This document shows positions 52,786 through 61,638 of a stretch of 64,000 nt of DNA, piece after piece. The stretch lies in assembly GCA_009782175.1 (NCBI GenBank), contig WRKR01000005.1:21965-85964 (forward strand). The letters run 5' to 3'. The notes beneath the pieces were generated by a model. That model did no database searches and was not told the origin of the DNA. It saw only the letters and a program-made list of their open reading frames with translations. The DNA comes from Cystobacterineae bacterium. GTDB taxonomy: Bacteria; Myxococcota; Myxococcia; Myxococcales; Myxococcaceae. How positions within the stretch are numbered: the stretch's first letter is position 1; the number at the start of each line of letters is the position of its first letter. Made by a program: the position numbers and the translations under genes.

Positions 52786-53634
52786 ATGGACAACCCAACA
52801 GCAGACCCTTCGACGACACCCCTGGAAAAACTCCTTGAAGTCATGCAAAAACTGCGTGGCCCTCACGGCTGCCCCTGGGATAAAGAACAAGACTTAAGCT
52901 CGTTACGCAGTGGACTTTTGGAAGAATGTTATGAAGTTCTTTCTGAAATGGAAACAGCTTTGCACACCAACGACTGGAGCGGGCTCAAAAAAGAGCTGGG
53001 GGACCTTTTGTTGCAGATTGTGTTTCAAGCCCAACTCGCTTCGGAAAAGAACTTTTTTAACTTTTCTGACCTATGTACCTCTTTAACTCAAAAACTGATC
53101 AGCCAACACCCTCATGTCTTTGAAAACCACCCAGAGCCCCTGAGAAATCTCCAAACTGTATTGCGGAACTGGGAAAAACTCAAACCCAAGACAAACCGCA
53201 ACTCCCTCCTGGACGGTATCCCCCAAACCGCCCCCCAACTTTTGCAAGCTGAATGTATGGGAACCAAAACCGCCCATATAGGCTTTGACTTCGACTCCTA
53301 TAACACCCTCAGGACTCGAGTGGATGAAGAGCTTGCGGAGCTGGATAAAGCTGTCGCCTCAAAAGAAAAAGCAAATATATACCATGAGTTGGGAGATGTT
53401 TTCTTCAGTTTGGCTAACCTTTCACGTTGGCACAACATTTCTGCTGAAGTGGCATTGCGCGGCGCCAACCAGCGCTTTGTTGAGCGCTTTCACTTTATGG
53501 AAAGCTACTTTGAAGAACAGGGGAAAAACATAGCCGATGCCACAGCCCAAGAGTTGGACCGTGCTTGGCAAAAGGCCAAGGAAACACTTTCCAAAACAGC
53601 TTGCTTGACCGAAAGCCACTCTCCAAGTAGTTAG
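52786..53634 (+). CDS. mazG: Nucleoside triphosphate pyrophosphohydrolase
   Basis: 282 residues, full-length MazG with two tandem domains: the first has RGPHGCPWDKEQ and LEECYEVLSEM, the second GFDFDS, VDEELAELDKA and ELGDVFFSLANLSR. It hydrolyses NTPs and dNTPs, housecleaning. The start ATG at 52786 begins the conserved core; the longer open frame upstream overlaps the TPR gene on the other strand. Confidence 0.95.
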   Translation: MDNPTADPSTTPLEKLLEVMQKLRGPHGCPWDKEQDLSSLRSGLLEECYEVLSEMETALHTNDWSGLKKELGDLLLQIVFQAQLASEKNFFNFSDLCTSLTQKLISQHPHVFENHPEPLRNLQTVLRNWEKLKPKTNRNSLLDGIPQTAPQLLQAECMGTKTAHIGFDFDSYNTLRTRVDEELAELDKAVASKEKANIYHELGDVFFSLANLSRWHNISAEVALRGANQRFVERFHFMESYFEEQGKNIADATAQELDRAWQKAKETLSKTACLTESHSPSS

Positions 53635-53668
53635 ACTGCCCATTCTTTTTATTTTGAGGAGCGCCACT

Positions 53669-53938
53669 TTGGCCAATACACCTTCTGCAGAAAAACGCCA
53701 CCGACAGTCCCTGGCTCGCTATGCCCGAAATAAGTCTGCCCGGGCTTCTGTTCGCACCGCTATCAAAAAAGCCCATCAGGCCCTTGCTTCAACAAACCTC
53801 AACGAAGCCAAAGAAGCCGTGCGCTTAGCAACCCAGGCTTTGGATAAAGCAGCCTCCAAGGGCGTTCTGCATGCCAACAACGCTGCAAGAAATGTCGGCA
53901 GGCTTTCTCAAGCTTATGCAAAAAAGGCCACAAGCTAA
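53669..53938 (+). CDS. rpsT: Ribosomal protein S20
   Basis: 89 residues, LANTPSAEKRHRQSLARYARNKSARAS, a typical S20. The start is TTG at 53669, eight bases after GAGGAG; this matches the known UUG start of E. coli rpsT, linked to autogenous control. An in-frame TTG five codons earlier overlaps the ribosome binding site and can be excluded. Confidence 0.93.
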   Translation: MANTPSAEKRHRQSLARYARNKSARASVRTAIKKAHQALASTNLNEAKEAVRLATQALDKAASKGVLHANNAARNVGRLSQAYAKKATS

Positions 53939-53967
53939 CGCCAAAGCCATAAGCCTGAGCACCCCTG

Positions 53968-54016
53968 AACGCCATTGGCCTTTTAACGCCATTGCCTTTT
54001 AACGCCATTGCATGTG
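53968..54016. repeat. 16-17-bp tandem repeat between rpsT and lptE
   Basis: aacgccattg(g)cctttt is present three times, the last copy diverging after aacgccattgc. It includes the stop of lptE. Confidence 0.9.
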
Positions 54017-54523
54017 CATCTGCTCAAAGCCCTTTTGGGCTGTTTTGTCGGCAAGCCGAACAAGGGCTGCTCTCAACGCCGCCTCCGTCAAAAGGACGTC
54101 TGCCCCATAGCTGAATTCCTCGCTCTGTACAACCCGAATGGGGCCAAAGCCCTCCTTGTCCAAACTCAGCTCCACAACAGCCATAAGCCGAAAATGCGTA
54201 ATTCTGCTGTTGTGCACTGTCAAAGGCTCTCTGGAAACTTGCTTTAAACGTGCACGCAAACAGCCCTGCTCGCTTAAGCTCCCCTCGCGGCTAAGCCCCC
54301 CTGCTTTGCCAAGGCGTGAGCGCAAGGCCAAGTCAAAAACCTGCCCCGCCCCTACCTCGTTGCTTAAGTTTTCAACAGGCAACATACACTCCATGCTCAG
54401 AGGGTTGGCCCCCACCCAACGGTAGCCACAAGCAAGGGCTAGCCCACACAAAGCCCCCACCCCGCACAACACAAGGACGCTCTTTGTCAAGGCACGGCAT
54501 GGAGGCTTGGAGGGCTTGTACAT
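53999..54523 (-). CDS. lptE: LptE-like lipopolysaccharide-assembly lipoprotein
   Basis: 174 residues. A lipobox LALAC precedes GYRWVG, as in LptE, and the position directly after leuS is the classical leuS-lptE order. The body (MLPVENLSNEVGAGQVFDLALRSRL) matches the family's beta-alpha plan. LptE plugs LptD in the outer membrane. AGGA is six bases before the second of two ATGs (54523). Confidence 0.82.
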   Translation of the reverse strand: MYKPSKPPCRALTKSVLVLCGVGALCGLALACGYRWVGANPLSMECMLPVENLSNEVGAGQVFDLALRSRLGKAGGLSREGSLSEQGCLRARLKQVSREPLTVHNSRITHFRLMAVVELSLDKEGFGPIRVVQSEEFSYGADVLLTEAALRAALVRLADKTAQKGFEQMHMQWR

Positions 54524-54531
54524 CGGCATTC

Positions 54532-57027
54532 CTAAACAACAACAAAATTGACAAGGCGCTTGGGGACAAAAATGCACTTCTTCACCGTTTTGCCCTGAAG
54601 CAAGGCCGCCACCTTGGGCTCCGCCCTGGCTGCCTCACAAACAGCCTCCTCTGTCGCCTCCACCGGCAAGTGCAACTCTGCACGCAACTTGCCATTCACC
54701 TGCACAACATAGGTAATGAGTGCGTCCACCACCAGAGCCTCGTCAAAACTCGGCCACGCGGCCTCCACGGTGCAGCCCTCCTCCCCCAGGGCCTCCCATA
54801 TTTCATCGCATAGGTGTGGCGCAAAAGGCGTCAGCACCAAGGCCAGGGACTTGAAGGCAAAACGCATGGCCGCCTTCTCTTCTTCCGTATGGGGGGCAGG
54901 CGCCGCATAGAGGGTGTTGAGGAATTCCATGGCCCCCGCAATGGCGGTGTTAAAAGAGAGGCGCTCAATGGCCTGCGTCACGCGCTTTATGCATTTGTGC
55001 GTGGCGCGCACCACTTCCAGGGCGGTGCCCGAAAAGGGCCCCGTCCATTGGGCCCCCTTCACCTTCTCCACATGCAAGGCGGCCAAAGCCCATATGCGCT
55101 TGGCAAAGCGATAGGTGCCCTCAATCTGCTCATTGTTCCAATTCATGTCGCGCTCAGGCGGCGCGGCAAACAAAACAAAAAGGCGCAGGCTGTCAGCGCC
55201 ATATTTGCCGATTATTTCCAGAGGCGGCACAAAATTGCCCCACCGCTTGGACATTTTTCGCCCATCAGAGCCATTCACTATGCCCTGCGTAATAAGGCGC
55301 TTGGCAGGCTCCTCCACCTCCACCAGGCCCAGCAACTTCATAATACGGCACCAGAAGCGAAAATAGAGCAGGTGCATGGTGGCATGCTCAGGGCCCCCCA
55401 CATAAATGTCTATGGGCAAATAGTGCTGGGCTTTGGCTAGCTCAAAAGGCCCCCCCTCAAACCCGGGGGAGAGGTAGCGCGCATAATACCAAGAGGAGTC
55501 GACGAAGGTATCCATGGTGTCCACTTCACGCCGGGCAGGGCCGCCGCACTTGGGGCATGTGGTATTAACAAAGGAAGGTACCTTCGCCAAAGGAGGCTCG
55601 CCATGGCCTTGAATGACGGCCTGCGTGTCAATGGGAGGAAGCAGGAGGGGCAACTGAGAGGCCTCCAAGTCTATGCCTTCTTCCGTTGGGTCGCAGGCTT
55701 TGCAATAAACCACTGGAATGGGGGTACCCCAATAGCGCTGGCGCGAAAAGCCCCAGTCGCGTTGGCGGTAGGTGACGGTGGGCTCCCCCAGCTTCTGCTC
55801 TTTCAGCCACTCCCCCCAGCGCCTGCGTGCCTCGGGCGAAGTCCACCCGTCGGCGCTGCCGGAATTGGCCAGCACACCGTCTTCTACAAAAGCCGTTTCC
55901 AGGGGCTCTTCGAGGGCCTTGTCTGTGGCGGGTTGAATGACGGTGCGCAGGGGAAGGCCATATTGCTTGGCAAAAGCAAAGTCGCGAACGTCGTGCGCGG
56001 GCACACTCATGACGGCGCCGGTGCCATAGTCGGCAAGCACAAAGTTGGCAAGCCATATGGGGACGCGCTCCCGGGTGAAGGGGTTTTGGGCATAGGCCCC
56101 CGTAAACACCCCCTCCTTGGCCGCCGTCTCGTCGGTGCGCTCCACCTTGCTTTGCTTGGAAATTTTCTCCACAAACTGACGCACTTTTTCGGCTTGCGCC
56201 GCCGTTATGAGGCTTTGGGTCAGCGGGTGTTCCGGCGCCAGCACCACATAGGTGCATCCGCAAATGGTATCTAGGCGCGTGGTGAAAACGCGAATGTTGT
56301 GGGGTGTGCCTTCAACCGCAAAATCCACCCAGGCGCCCTCGGAGCGCCCTATCCAATTGCGCTGTGCTGCCACAATGCGCTCGGGCCACGCTGAAAGCCC
56401 CTCCAGTGCGTCCAGCAGCTCCTGGGAATAGCGCGTTATGCGAAAGGCCCACTCGCGCATTTCCTTGTCCACCACCACCGAGTCGCAACGCTCGCAGTGG
56501 CCCTCCACCACCTGCTCATTGGCAATAACCGTGAGGCAGCCGGTGCACCAATTCAGCTTCGCCGTGCGGCGGTAGACGAGCCCTTTTTTGCGCATCTGCA
56601 AAAAAAACCACTGGTTCCACCTATAATATTCTGCCTGAGAGGTGTTCAGCTCCAATTGCCAGTCATAGGCATAGCCCATGGCCATCATCTCCTGGCGAAA
56701 GGTGGCCACGTTTTCTGCGGTGCGCGTTGCAGGGTGGACGCCGTCTTTAATGGCGGCGTTTTCGGCCGGCAGCCCAAAAGCGTCAAAGCCCATGGGGTGC
56801 ACCACATCCATGCCCTGCATTAAATAGTAGCGCGCATAAACATCGCCAATGGCATAGACGCGCACGTGCCCCATGTGCAGATGTCCGCTGGGGTAGGGCA
56901 GCATTTCCAGCACATATTTCTTTTTTCGCTGTGCATGGCGCGCCATGCGGAAAACGTGCTGCTCTGCCCAACGTTTTTGCCACTTCTGCTCAACAACAGA
57001 AGGCTCATATTGCTCATGTATAGCCAT
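54532..57027 (-). CDS. leuS: Leucyl-tRNA synthetase
   Basis: 831 residues. It has the class I signatures PYPSGHLHMGHVRVY (HIGH) and GRKMSKRWGN (KMSKS), the editing domain and cysteine pairs of the zinc module (LNWCTGCLTV, CERC). The ATG at 57027 begins the conserved region; 57039 is an alternative. lptE follows two bases later. Confidence 0.97.
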   Translation of the reverse strand: MAIHEQYEPSVVEQKWQKRWAEQHVFRMARHAQRKKKYVLEMLPYPSGHLHMGHVRVYAIGDVYARYYLMQGMDVVHPMGFDAFGLPAENAAIKDGVHPATRTAENVATFRQEMMAMGYAYDWQLELNTSQAEYYRWNQWFFLQMRKKGLVYRRTAKLNWCTGCLTVIANEQVVEGHCERCDSVVVDKEMREWAFRITRYSQELLDALEGLSAWPERIVAAQRNWIGRSEGAWVDFAVEGTPHNIRVFTTRLDTICGCTYVVLAPEHPLTQSLITAAQAEKVRQFVEKISKQSKVERTDETAAKEGVFTGAYAQNPFTRERVPIWLANFVLADYGTGAVMSVPAHDVRDFAFAKQYGLPLRTVIQPATDKALEEPLETAFVEDGVLANSGSADGWTSPEARRRWGEWLKEQKLGEPTVTYRQRDWGFSRQRYWGTPIPVVYCKACDPTEEGIDLEASQLPLLLPPIDTQAVIQGHGEPPLAKVPSFVNTTCPKCGGPARREVDTMDTFVDSSWYYARYLSPGFEGGPFELAKAQHYLPIDIYVGGPEHATMHLLYFRFWCRIMKLLGLVEVEEPAKRLITQGIVNGSDGRKMSKRWGNFVPPLEIIGKYGADSLRLFVLFAAPPERDMNWNNEQIEGTYRFAKRIWALAALHVEKVKGAQWTGPFSGTALEVVRATHKCIKRVTQAIERLSFNTAIAGAMEFLNTLYAAPAPHTEEEKAAMRFAFKSLALVLTPFAPHLCDEIWEALGEEGCTVEAAWPSFDEALVVDALITYVVQVNGKLRAELHLPVEATEEAVCEAARAEPKVAALLQGKTVKKCIFVPKRLVNFVVV

Positions 57028-57138
57028 GCCTGGACTCATATGGGAGCTGAGGGCAAGACGCAACGCCCTGTTGGGAAACCTCCAAACTCTCTTCTTTTTT
57101 GAAAAAGCCTTTGCCTGTGCTGAAGCCAAACGCAAAGC

Positions 57139-58134
57139 CTAGGTGTTGCGTTTTCTCCACAGGCTCCGCAGGAGAGGGGAGAGCAAATAGGCATAGACGA
57201 GCAGGCCTGAAAAAAGGGCAAAGCCCAGTTTAAAAGCAATGCTCAACTGGGGGGGGTGGATTTGCGAAAGCGTCGCTTCAATAATTCCCGCATAAACAAA
57301 GAGGGGAAAAGTCCCCAGCAGGAGTTGGGTGGCCGTTTTGGACTCTGTATAGAGGGCAGAGCTGCGCTTTTTGTCCTTGGGGGAGACAATGCCGCGCGCA
57401 AGCACAAAACCCGCGGCGCCCGCAATGCAGATGACGGTTATTTCCACAAGGCCATGTGGCAAAATCCACGCCCAAAACCAGGCCTGCAAAGCTTTTTGTG
57501 CATAAACCCAGGCCAAGCCTCCCAGGAGGAGGCCATTGAAGAACAGCATCAGCGCCGTCCCTATGCCCAAAGTCAACCCCAGGCAAAAACACAGAATGGC
57601 CACCTGAATGTTGTGCGTAAACAAAAAGCTCGCAAACACAACCTGCCTATCCCCGGAAGCCACGCCACGCGCGGCTTCCTGCTCCGCGCGCTGGGCAGGG
57701 TCCGTCTGCACATGGTCGGCAGGGATGACATGGTGCGCCAACTCCGGGTTGGACTCTGCCGCCAAATAGCCAAAGGCGGCCCCTCCGAAAAAAAGGCCCA
57801 CAGCCAAAAGAAAAAGCCGAAATTCACGCACCCAAAGTTTTGGAAAACCTTCCAGAAAAAAGCCAAACAGCGCAGCAATATGGAGTTTGGGCCTTGGCGC
57901 CACTTGTGCATAGGAGCGAGCAACCAAGCGGTTTAAATAGTCTACGAGCTCAGAGAAGCCCGCATGCGCTTGCACCCACACCAAGTCAGAAGAAGCCAGG
58001 CGATAGAGGCGAATAAAGGCTTTGCCCTGCTCTATGGACAAGACGCTCAACCCTTGCGTTTCAGCCATTTTCAAAAGCTGCTCTAAAGCTTCCCAGCGCT
58101 GACGCTTTTCACTGACAAATTGAGCCAAATCCAT
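57139..58134 (-). CDS. SpoIIM/DUF95-family membrane protein
   Basis: 331 residues. A cytoplasmic helical N-terminus (about 1-95) is followed by five to six TM segments, with the family's HNIQVAILCFCLGLTLGIGT and LPHGLVEITVICIAGAAG motifs. The family, stage II sporulation protein M, is found in non-sporulating bacteria beside RDD and MoxR genes; an RDD-type gene lies 0.8 kb away on the other strand here. Its role is unknown. A 15-bp unit is duplicated just upstream (58153-58182). Confidence 0.88.
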   Translation of the reverse strand: MDLAQFVSEKRQRWEALEQLLKMAETQGLSVLSIEQGKAFIRLYRLASSDLVWVQAHAGFSELVDYLNRLVARSYAQVAPRPKLHIAALFGFFLEGFPKLWVREFRLFLLAVGLFFGGAAFGYLAAESNPELAHHVIPADHVQTDPAQRAEQEAARGVASGDRQVVFASFLFTHNIQVAILCFCLGLTLGIGTALMLFFNGLLLGGLAWVYAQKALQAWFWAWILPHGLVEITVICIAGAAGFVLARGIVSPKDKKRSSALYTESKTATQLLLGTFPLFVYAGIIEATLSQIHPPQLSIAFKLGFALFSGLLVYAYLLSPLLRSLWRKRNT

Positions 58135-58152
58135 GAGACTTCCGACACAGAA

Positions 58153-58182
58153 AAAGGGTGCTTAGGGAAAGGGTGCTTAGGC
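58153..58182. repeat. 15-bp tandem duplication upstream of SpoIIM-like gene
   Basis: aaagggtgcttaggg and aaagggtgcttaggc adjoin each other, 20 bp before the gene start. Confidence 0.85.
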
Positions 58183-58395
58183 TTTTATATAAAATTGTAG
58201 AACAAAAATATTTTGAAGCCAAAGCTTGCTTGCCAAGCTGCTGCGCCGCTCACCGCCCGTTATATGCTTCAATTGACGGCCCTGCGCTTTGCAAAACAAA
58301 GCCCTGAGCTGGCAAGCTCTCCTCAACATGCTGAATGTTGACGAAAAGCCACACACAAGCATTGTCGAAGCAAAAGAAGTAATAAAATTGAAGAT

Positions 58396-58728
58396 ATGGA
58401 AACAGATATGGACAATCTTTTAATCCATTTTGAGAATTTGGACTGGGAAATTCCGCCTGAGAGGATCCGTTATAAAACATTTATTAAGGGGAAGCAGCAG
58501 ATCCGCTTGCTGGAGTTTTTTGAAGGGTATGAAGAAAAGAAATGGTGTACCAAAGGACACATGGGCTATGTGCTTGAGGGAAAATTCACCCTTCATTTTA
58601 AAACAAATAAATATCAGCTAAAAGCAGGAGATATTATACGTGTACCTGAGGGAGAAGAATTTGCACATAGACCTATTTTAGAAGAAGGAGAAAATGCACG
58701 GGTGTTATTGTTTGAGTTGTTGACATAA
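58396..58728 (+). CDS. Small cupin-domain protein, AT-rich
   Basis: 110 residues, a single cupin with the metal-region pattern TKGHMGYVLEGKFTL and LKAGDIIRVPEGEEFAHRP. Only some of the usual histidines are present. The gene is clearly richer in A+T (codons such as AAA, ATT, TTA) than neighbours, suggesting recent transfer. It is alone between divergent genes. The substrate is unknown; a shorter start at 58408 is possible. Confidence 0.83.
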   Translation: METDMDNLLIHFENLDWEIPPERIRYKTFIKGKQQIRLLEFFEGYEEKKWCTKGHMGYVLEGKFTLHFKTNKYQLKAGDIIRVPEGEEFAHRPILEEGENARVLLFELLT

Positions 58729-58905
58729 ACCATTTGTCATAAACCATTTGTCATAAACCCTATTTGCGTATCCCCCAAGGCTTGCGTTTTTATCATCCAT
58801 GGGGCAGCTTGCATGCATAGGGCCCCCCCGTGGCCCCCAAGGCTTGCGTCTTTATCAAGCCCCATATACAGAACCACAAATACTTATTCTCAATTATTCT
58901 CAATT
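58724..58905. repeat. Nested short tandem duplications after the cupin gene
   Basis: cataaaccatttgt is present twice plus a partial copy (58724-58766), cccccaaggcttgcgt at 58772 recurs at 58834, and attctcaatt at 58886 recurs at 58896. The 197-bp gap holds little else. Confidence 0.85.
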
Positions 58906-58925
58906 ATTCCTGATTATTATTTAAA

Positions 58926-59777
58926 ATGCAGACTTTAGCCACGCCAACCCTTCAGGACGCAAGGACGCTTTGCAAATATTATTGCATAACAACCCCTGAA
59001 CATATTGAGTTTAAATTTGAGCTTGCCGGCATTTTCCGGCGTTCTCTCGCTTTGCTTGTGGACTGGTTTTTTTCTTTTTTGCTTGTTTTTGTTGTGCTCT
59101 TCGTCGTGGCCCTTCTTTTGGGAATACCTGCTGTCAATGAGGTTGTAGCTCCCTTTGCCGCTCTGCTTCGCATTCTCGCCGTTTTCTTCATTAACGTTTT
59201 CTATATGTGGGCTTTTGAGTGGTTTTGGGGGGGAAAAACGCTGGGCAAGCATTTTATGCGCATTCGCGTCATTCAAAAAACAGGGGTACGTTTAGGGGGG
59301 ATGCAAGCTTTTTTGCGAAATATTACGCGGCCGATTGACGCGATGCCTTTTTTTCTCATACCTTTTTTGAAGAGTACCATCAGCTGTTATTTTGTGGGGG
59401 CAAGCTTTGCTGTGTTTTCCAGCACGCAGCAGCGGCTGGGTGACTTTCTTGCCAACACACTGGTTATTTATGAGCGTCCTGTGCGCCTTCCTCCTCCCAT
59501 ACAATTCAGCGCAGAGGAAGAGCGGTTTTGGAATAACAGCAAGTTTGAGTCCAACTTGCACAGCCTGACGGCTCAGGAGCGCAGCTTGCTTTTGCAAAGC
59601 AGCCTGCAGCGCGAGGAGCTCTCCCTGGAGGCGCGGCTGCGCGTTTTTCGAGCACTTTCCGCGCACCTGCAGCACGAGTTTAACTTTAAAAAACCCGCCC
59701 ATATTTCTGACGAGAAATTGGTGCTCTCTGCCACCCACAAACTGTTTTCCCCAACAGCTGAGAAAAAAGGCGCTTGA
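58926..59777 (+). CDS. RDD-family membrane protein
   Basis: 283 residues. An RDD domain (about 30-180: GIFRRSLALLVDWFFSF in the first TM, then GKTLGKHFMRIRVI) with four TM segments is followed by a cytoplasmic helical C-terminus. RDD proteins are associated with Na+/H+ exchange or membrane processes, and commonly neighbour SpoIIM-like genes as here. Confidence 0.9.
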   Translation: MQTLATPTLQDARTLCKYYCITTPEHIEFKFELAGIFRRSLALLVDWFFSFLLVFVVLFVVALLLGIPAVNEVVAPFAALLRILAVFFINVFYMWAFEWFWGGKTLGKHFMRIRVIQKTGVRLGGMQAFLRNITRPIDAMPFFLIPFLKSTISCYFVGASFAVFSSTQQRLGDFLANTLVIYERPVRLPPPIQFSAEEERFWNNSKFESNLHSLTAQERSLLLQSSLQREELSLEARLRVFRALSAHLQHEFNFKKPAHISDEKLVLSATHKLFSPTAEKKGA

Positions 59778-59819
59778 GGCTTTAGGGCCTGTGGTTTGGG
59801 GTCGCCCTCGAGAAAAGCT

Positions 59820-60332
59820 TTAAAAATAAACATGCGCGGCAATAACAGCGCCATATGAAATGCGCACCCGCTCATTCAAGGCCCAATAGAGTGAGCTAAA
59901 AAAGCGGGGGCCGATGGAGACAGAGTTTGAAATAAAAAAATCCACCCCAAGAATAGGGCCTATATCCAAGAAGAAGGAGCTGTTGTCTTGCCGGAAAATA
60001 TAAATAAAGCCCAATTGGGCTCCCAAATAGGGGCGAATGCGCTCTTCCATGAAGAGATAGCGGAAATTAAAGCTGGTCCCCAAAGTAAAATACCATTTGT
60101 TGGTTTTGTCCACGAGGAACAAGAGGGGGACTTGCATTCCCACATCCCAACCATTTTCTATATAGAGGGAGGCCTCCAAATTTAAAGGTATTCCCCAGCG
60201 CACAGGCTCCTCCCGCGCGCTAAAACCCATGCCACCCAGGCTTATTCCCAAACTCTTGTTGGCATATTGCGCTTGTGCGGGGGCAGCAAAGCACAGGGCG
60301 GCCACAAGGCTGATCCAAAAAAAGGCTCTCAT
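59820..60332 (-). CDS. Probable outer-membrane beta-barrel protein
   Basis: 170 residues. A signal peptide ending APAQAQ is followed by alternating beta-strand pattern (GISLGGMGFSAREEPVRWGIPLNLEASLYIE, FFLDIGPILGVDFFI) and ends in phenylalanine (VYF), the classic barrel C-terminus. AAGGGG is upstream of the ATG at 60332. It fits an eight-stranded barrel. Function is unknown. Confidence 0.8.
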   Translation of the reverse strand: MRAFFWISLVAALCFAAPAQAQYANKSLGISLGGMGFSAREEPVRWGIPLNLEASLYIENGWDVGMQVPLLFLVDKTNKWYFTLGTSFNFRYLFMEERIRPYLGAQLGFIYIFRQDNSSFFLDIGPILGVDFFISNSVSIGPRFFSSLYWALNERVRISYGAVIAAHVYF

Positions 60333-60481
60333 GCTTTCCCCTTCTAGCGCAGTTGGCAACAAAAGCGTAGTACACTCAAAGCAAGAATTCACTTTTTTTG
60401 CATTTTCCAAAGCTTAGGGCGCTTTCCCCGCAGGGCTTGGGGGCGCTTGCCGCTGCCCCAACACTCCTTTAAAGTGGGGGC

Positions 60482-61591
60482 ATGTCCGCTCGTGTTTTTG
60501 CCGGTTTTTTCATGGTGCTTTTGTTGAGCTGTTGGGCTTGTGTTCTTTCACCCCCTCCGCACCCCCAGGACCTTTCACCCGCAGCATTATGCGCACAATA
60601 TATGCAAATGGGAGACTTGGAGCGCGCAGAAGAAGCGTGTGACAGGGGACTGCAATTTGCACCTCAATATGGCGAGCTGTGGACCCAGAAAGGCAATATT
60701 GCGCTGCAAAGGGGCCAGGAAGAGCTCGCCAAAGCGCATTATACAAAGGCCTTGAGCTATAACCCAGAGCATGCTTCGGCCCACCAGAACCTGGGCTATA
60801 TTTATTTAAAAAACCGCCACTATGGCCAGGCCTATGAGCATTTGCAACTCGCGCTCAAAATCAACCCGGACTATGCGGAGGCTCGCTATAACCTTGCCCT
60901 CACCTATAGGGCCATGGACAGAAAGGAAAACGCTCGCAAAGAGCTTTTGACGCTCACCGAAATCTATCCCAACCTGGCAGATCCACGCGTGCTCCTGGGG
61001 CAATGGGCGTTTGAAGAGGGCAATGCCGGCGCCGCCATTGAATATTTCAAACAAGCCATAGCCATTGCACCTCCATATGCTGAGGCCTGGCTTGCCCTGG
61101 GCAATGCTTATATGGAGGCAGGAAATGCTTGTGAAGCCGCCCATGCCTATAGCTCATGCATGGCCTATAGCTCACGCATGGAAGGCAACGCCTCTATTTC
61201 GGAATGCCCCCCAAACTTCAGCTTCGCCACAAAAATGTGCCAAGGCGTGGCTCTTCCATACATGGACTTTGGAAAACCCAAAACCTCAGCAAAAACACCA
61301 GAAGGCCAATATGCTTTGGCTCGCATATATATAAAACATGGGCTCAAAAACGAAGCACAAAAGGCCTATGGGCGCTGTTTGCGCTATAACAACACATATG
61401 CCCCCTGTTATTATGGGCTGTTTGAGATTTTCCACGAGGAAGGCGATGAACGAAAAGCCCGCATTGCTTGTAGAAATTTCCTCAAATTTTCTAAGCGTTC
61501 GGCATTTTCCCCAGAGTATGAAACCTGCAGACGCTTGTGGCCCATGCCTTTGCACACTCTTGACGACACCCTCAAAAATTTCTCAGAATGA
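60482..61591 (+). CDS. Tgl/PilW-like TPR lipoprotein, copy 1
   Basis: 369 residues with a lipobox-like signal (LLLSCWAC) and at least six TPR repeats (for example GDLERAEEACDRGLQFAP, ASAHQNLGYIYLKNRHYGQAYEHL, AIEYFKQAIAIAP). The Tgl/PilW family assembles type IV pilus secretin; here that is inferred from family plan. An 18-bp in-frame duplication (61145-61180) gives AYSSCMAYSSRM. A close paralogue follows. Confidence 0.83.
   Translation: MSARVFAGFFMVLLLSCWACVLSPPPHPQDLSPAALCAQYMQMGDLERAEEACDRGLQFAPQYGELWTQKGNIALQRGQEELAKAHYTKALSYNPEHASAHQNLGYIYLKNRHYGQAYEHLQLALKINPDYAEARYNLALTYRAMDRKENARKELLTLTEIYPNLADPRVLLGQWAFEEGNAGAAIEYFKQAIAIAPPYAEAWLALGNAYMEAGNACEAAHAYSSCMAYSSRMEGNASISECPPNFSFATKMCQGVALPYMDFGKPKTSAKTPEGQYALARIYIKHGLKNEAQKAYGRCLRYNNTYAPCYYGLFEIFHEEGDERKARIACRNFLKFSKRSAFSPEYETCRRLWPMPLHTLDDTLKNFSE
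61145..61180. repeat. 18-bp in-frame tandem duplication in the TPR lipoprotein
   Basis: gcctatagctcatgcatg and gcctatagctcacgcatg are adjacent. The copy-2 gene lacks the duplication. Confidence 0.9.
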
Positions 61592-61638
61592 GGGTAGGGC
61601 CTGTTGCAGCTTCCTTGCGGCTCCTTTAGATTGAGCGC

